Below, piece after piece: positions 63,813-64,000 of a DNA stretch of 64,000 nucleotides. The stretch lies in contig JAKCOZ010000005.1 in NCBI GenBank assembly GCA_022605955.1, positions 8,032,001 through 8,096,000 of the forward strand. The letters run 5' to 3'. Position 1 is the stretch's first letter; each line of letters starts with the position of its first letter. This DNA comes from Rallus limicola. Taxonomy: Eukaryota; Chordata; Aves; Gruiformes; Rallidae. The notes under the pieces are model-generated. The model was not told the origin of the DNA. It ran no database searches and saw nothing but the letters and a program-made list of their open reading frames with translations. Both the position numbers and the translations under genes were made by a program.

Positions 63813-64000
63813 ATCACAACATCATTAGTGAATAAAAGCTACTGTGTAAATATTTGGTAGTCAATTGTTGTTTGACTTTTATAAATATTTTAGAAAGTTA
63901 GATGTGTGAGAGAAAAGTTTGTTTAGATGGTATACTGGCGGGGAGGGAAATCTTTATTTCTTTCAGAACTGTCAAATGCCCCAGAACTGTTTAAAAAAAA
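63813..64000. other. Non-coding right edge
   Basis: AT-rich sequence ending in an A run at the window edge. Nothing was recognised. Confidence 0.6.

Overview
The window looks like bird nuclear DNA. It holds the 3' end of one recognisable protein gene, WT1 (Wilms tumour 1, a zinc-finger transcription factor), followed by about 59 kb in which I find no convincing exon. The bird call rests on three things. A CR1 LINE tail ends in the ATTCTATG octamer. Several short CR1 3' ends carry the typical 'TTGGACTAGATGATCT...GGTCCCTTCCAA' wording. An LTR matches, from memory, a common avian endogenous-retrovirus LTR. I cannot name the species.

Layout. 1-3070 is the last WT1 intron. 3071-3192 is the terminal coding exon (zinc finger 4 and the C-terminus). 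3193 to about 4425 is the 3' UTR, ending at an ATTAAA signal. From 4.4 to about 26 kb the sequence is ordinary AT-rich, with one long but dead CR1 copy (11.56-12.47 kb) and a few very old amniote repeat remnants. From about 27 kb to the end the + strand becomes clearly rich in G+T. By hand count of sampled 60-base lines it is about 61% G+T, against about 49% before. Several short CR1 tails lie here (35.7, 35.8, 47.0, 47.8 and, reversed, 58.5 kb), with an avian LTR at 50.3-50.6 kb, short tandem duplications near 30 and 37 kb, and a few near-perfect hairpins and palindromes.

In mammals WT1 faces RCN1 tail-to-tail across a large gene-poor gap, so an empty downstream region is expected if bird synteny is the same. 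I see no RCN1 exon. The main unexplained signal is the G+T strand-skew step. It could mark a long unannotated + strand transcript starting at about 26-28.5 kb, a replication-linked boundary, or an assembly join. The open reading frames of 60-134 codons scattered through the window look like chance frames: no family motif was recognised in them except in the CR1 copy. I see no tRNA, rRNA, CRISPR array or bacterial feature. Old-repeat and regulatory calls come from memory of consensus wording, not from any alignment.
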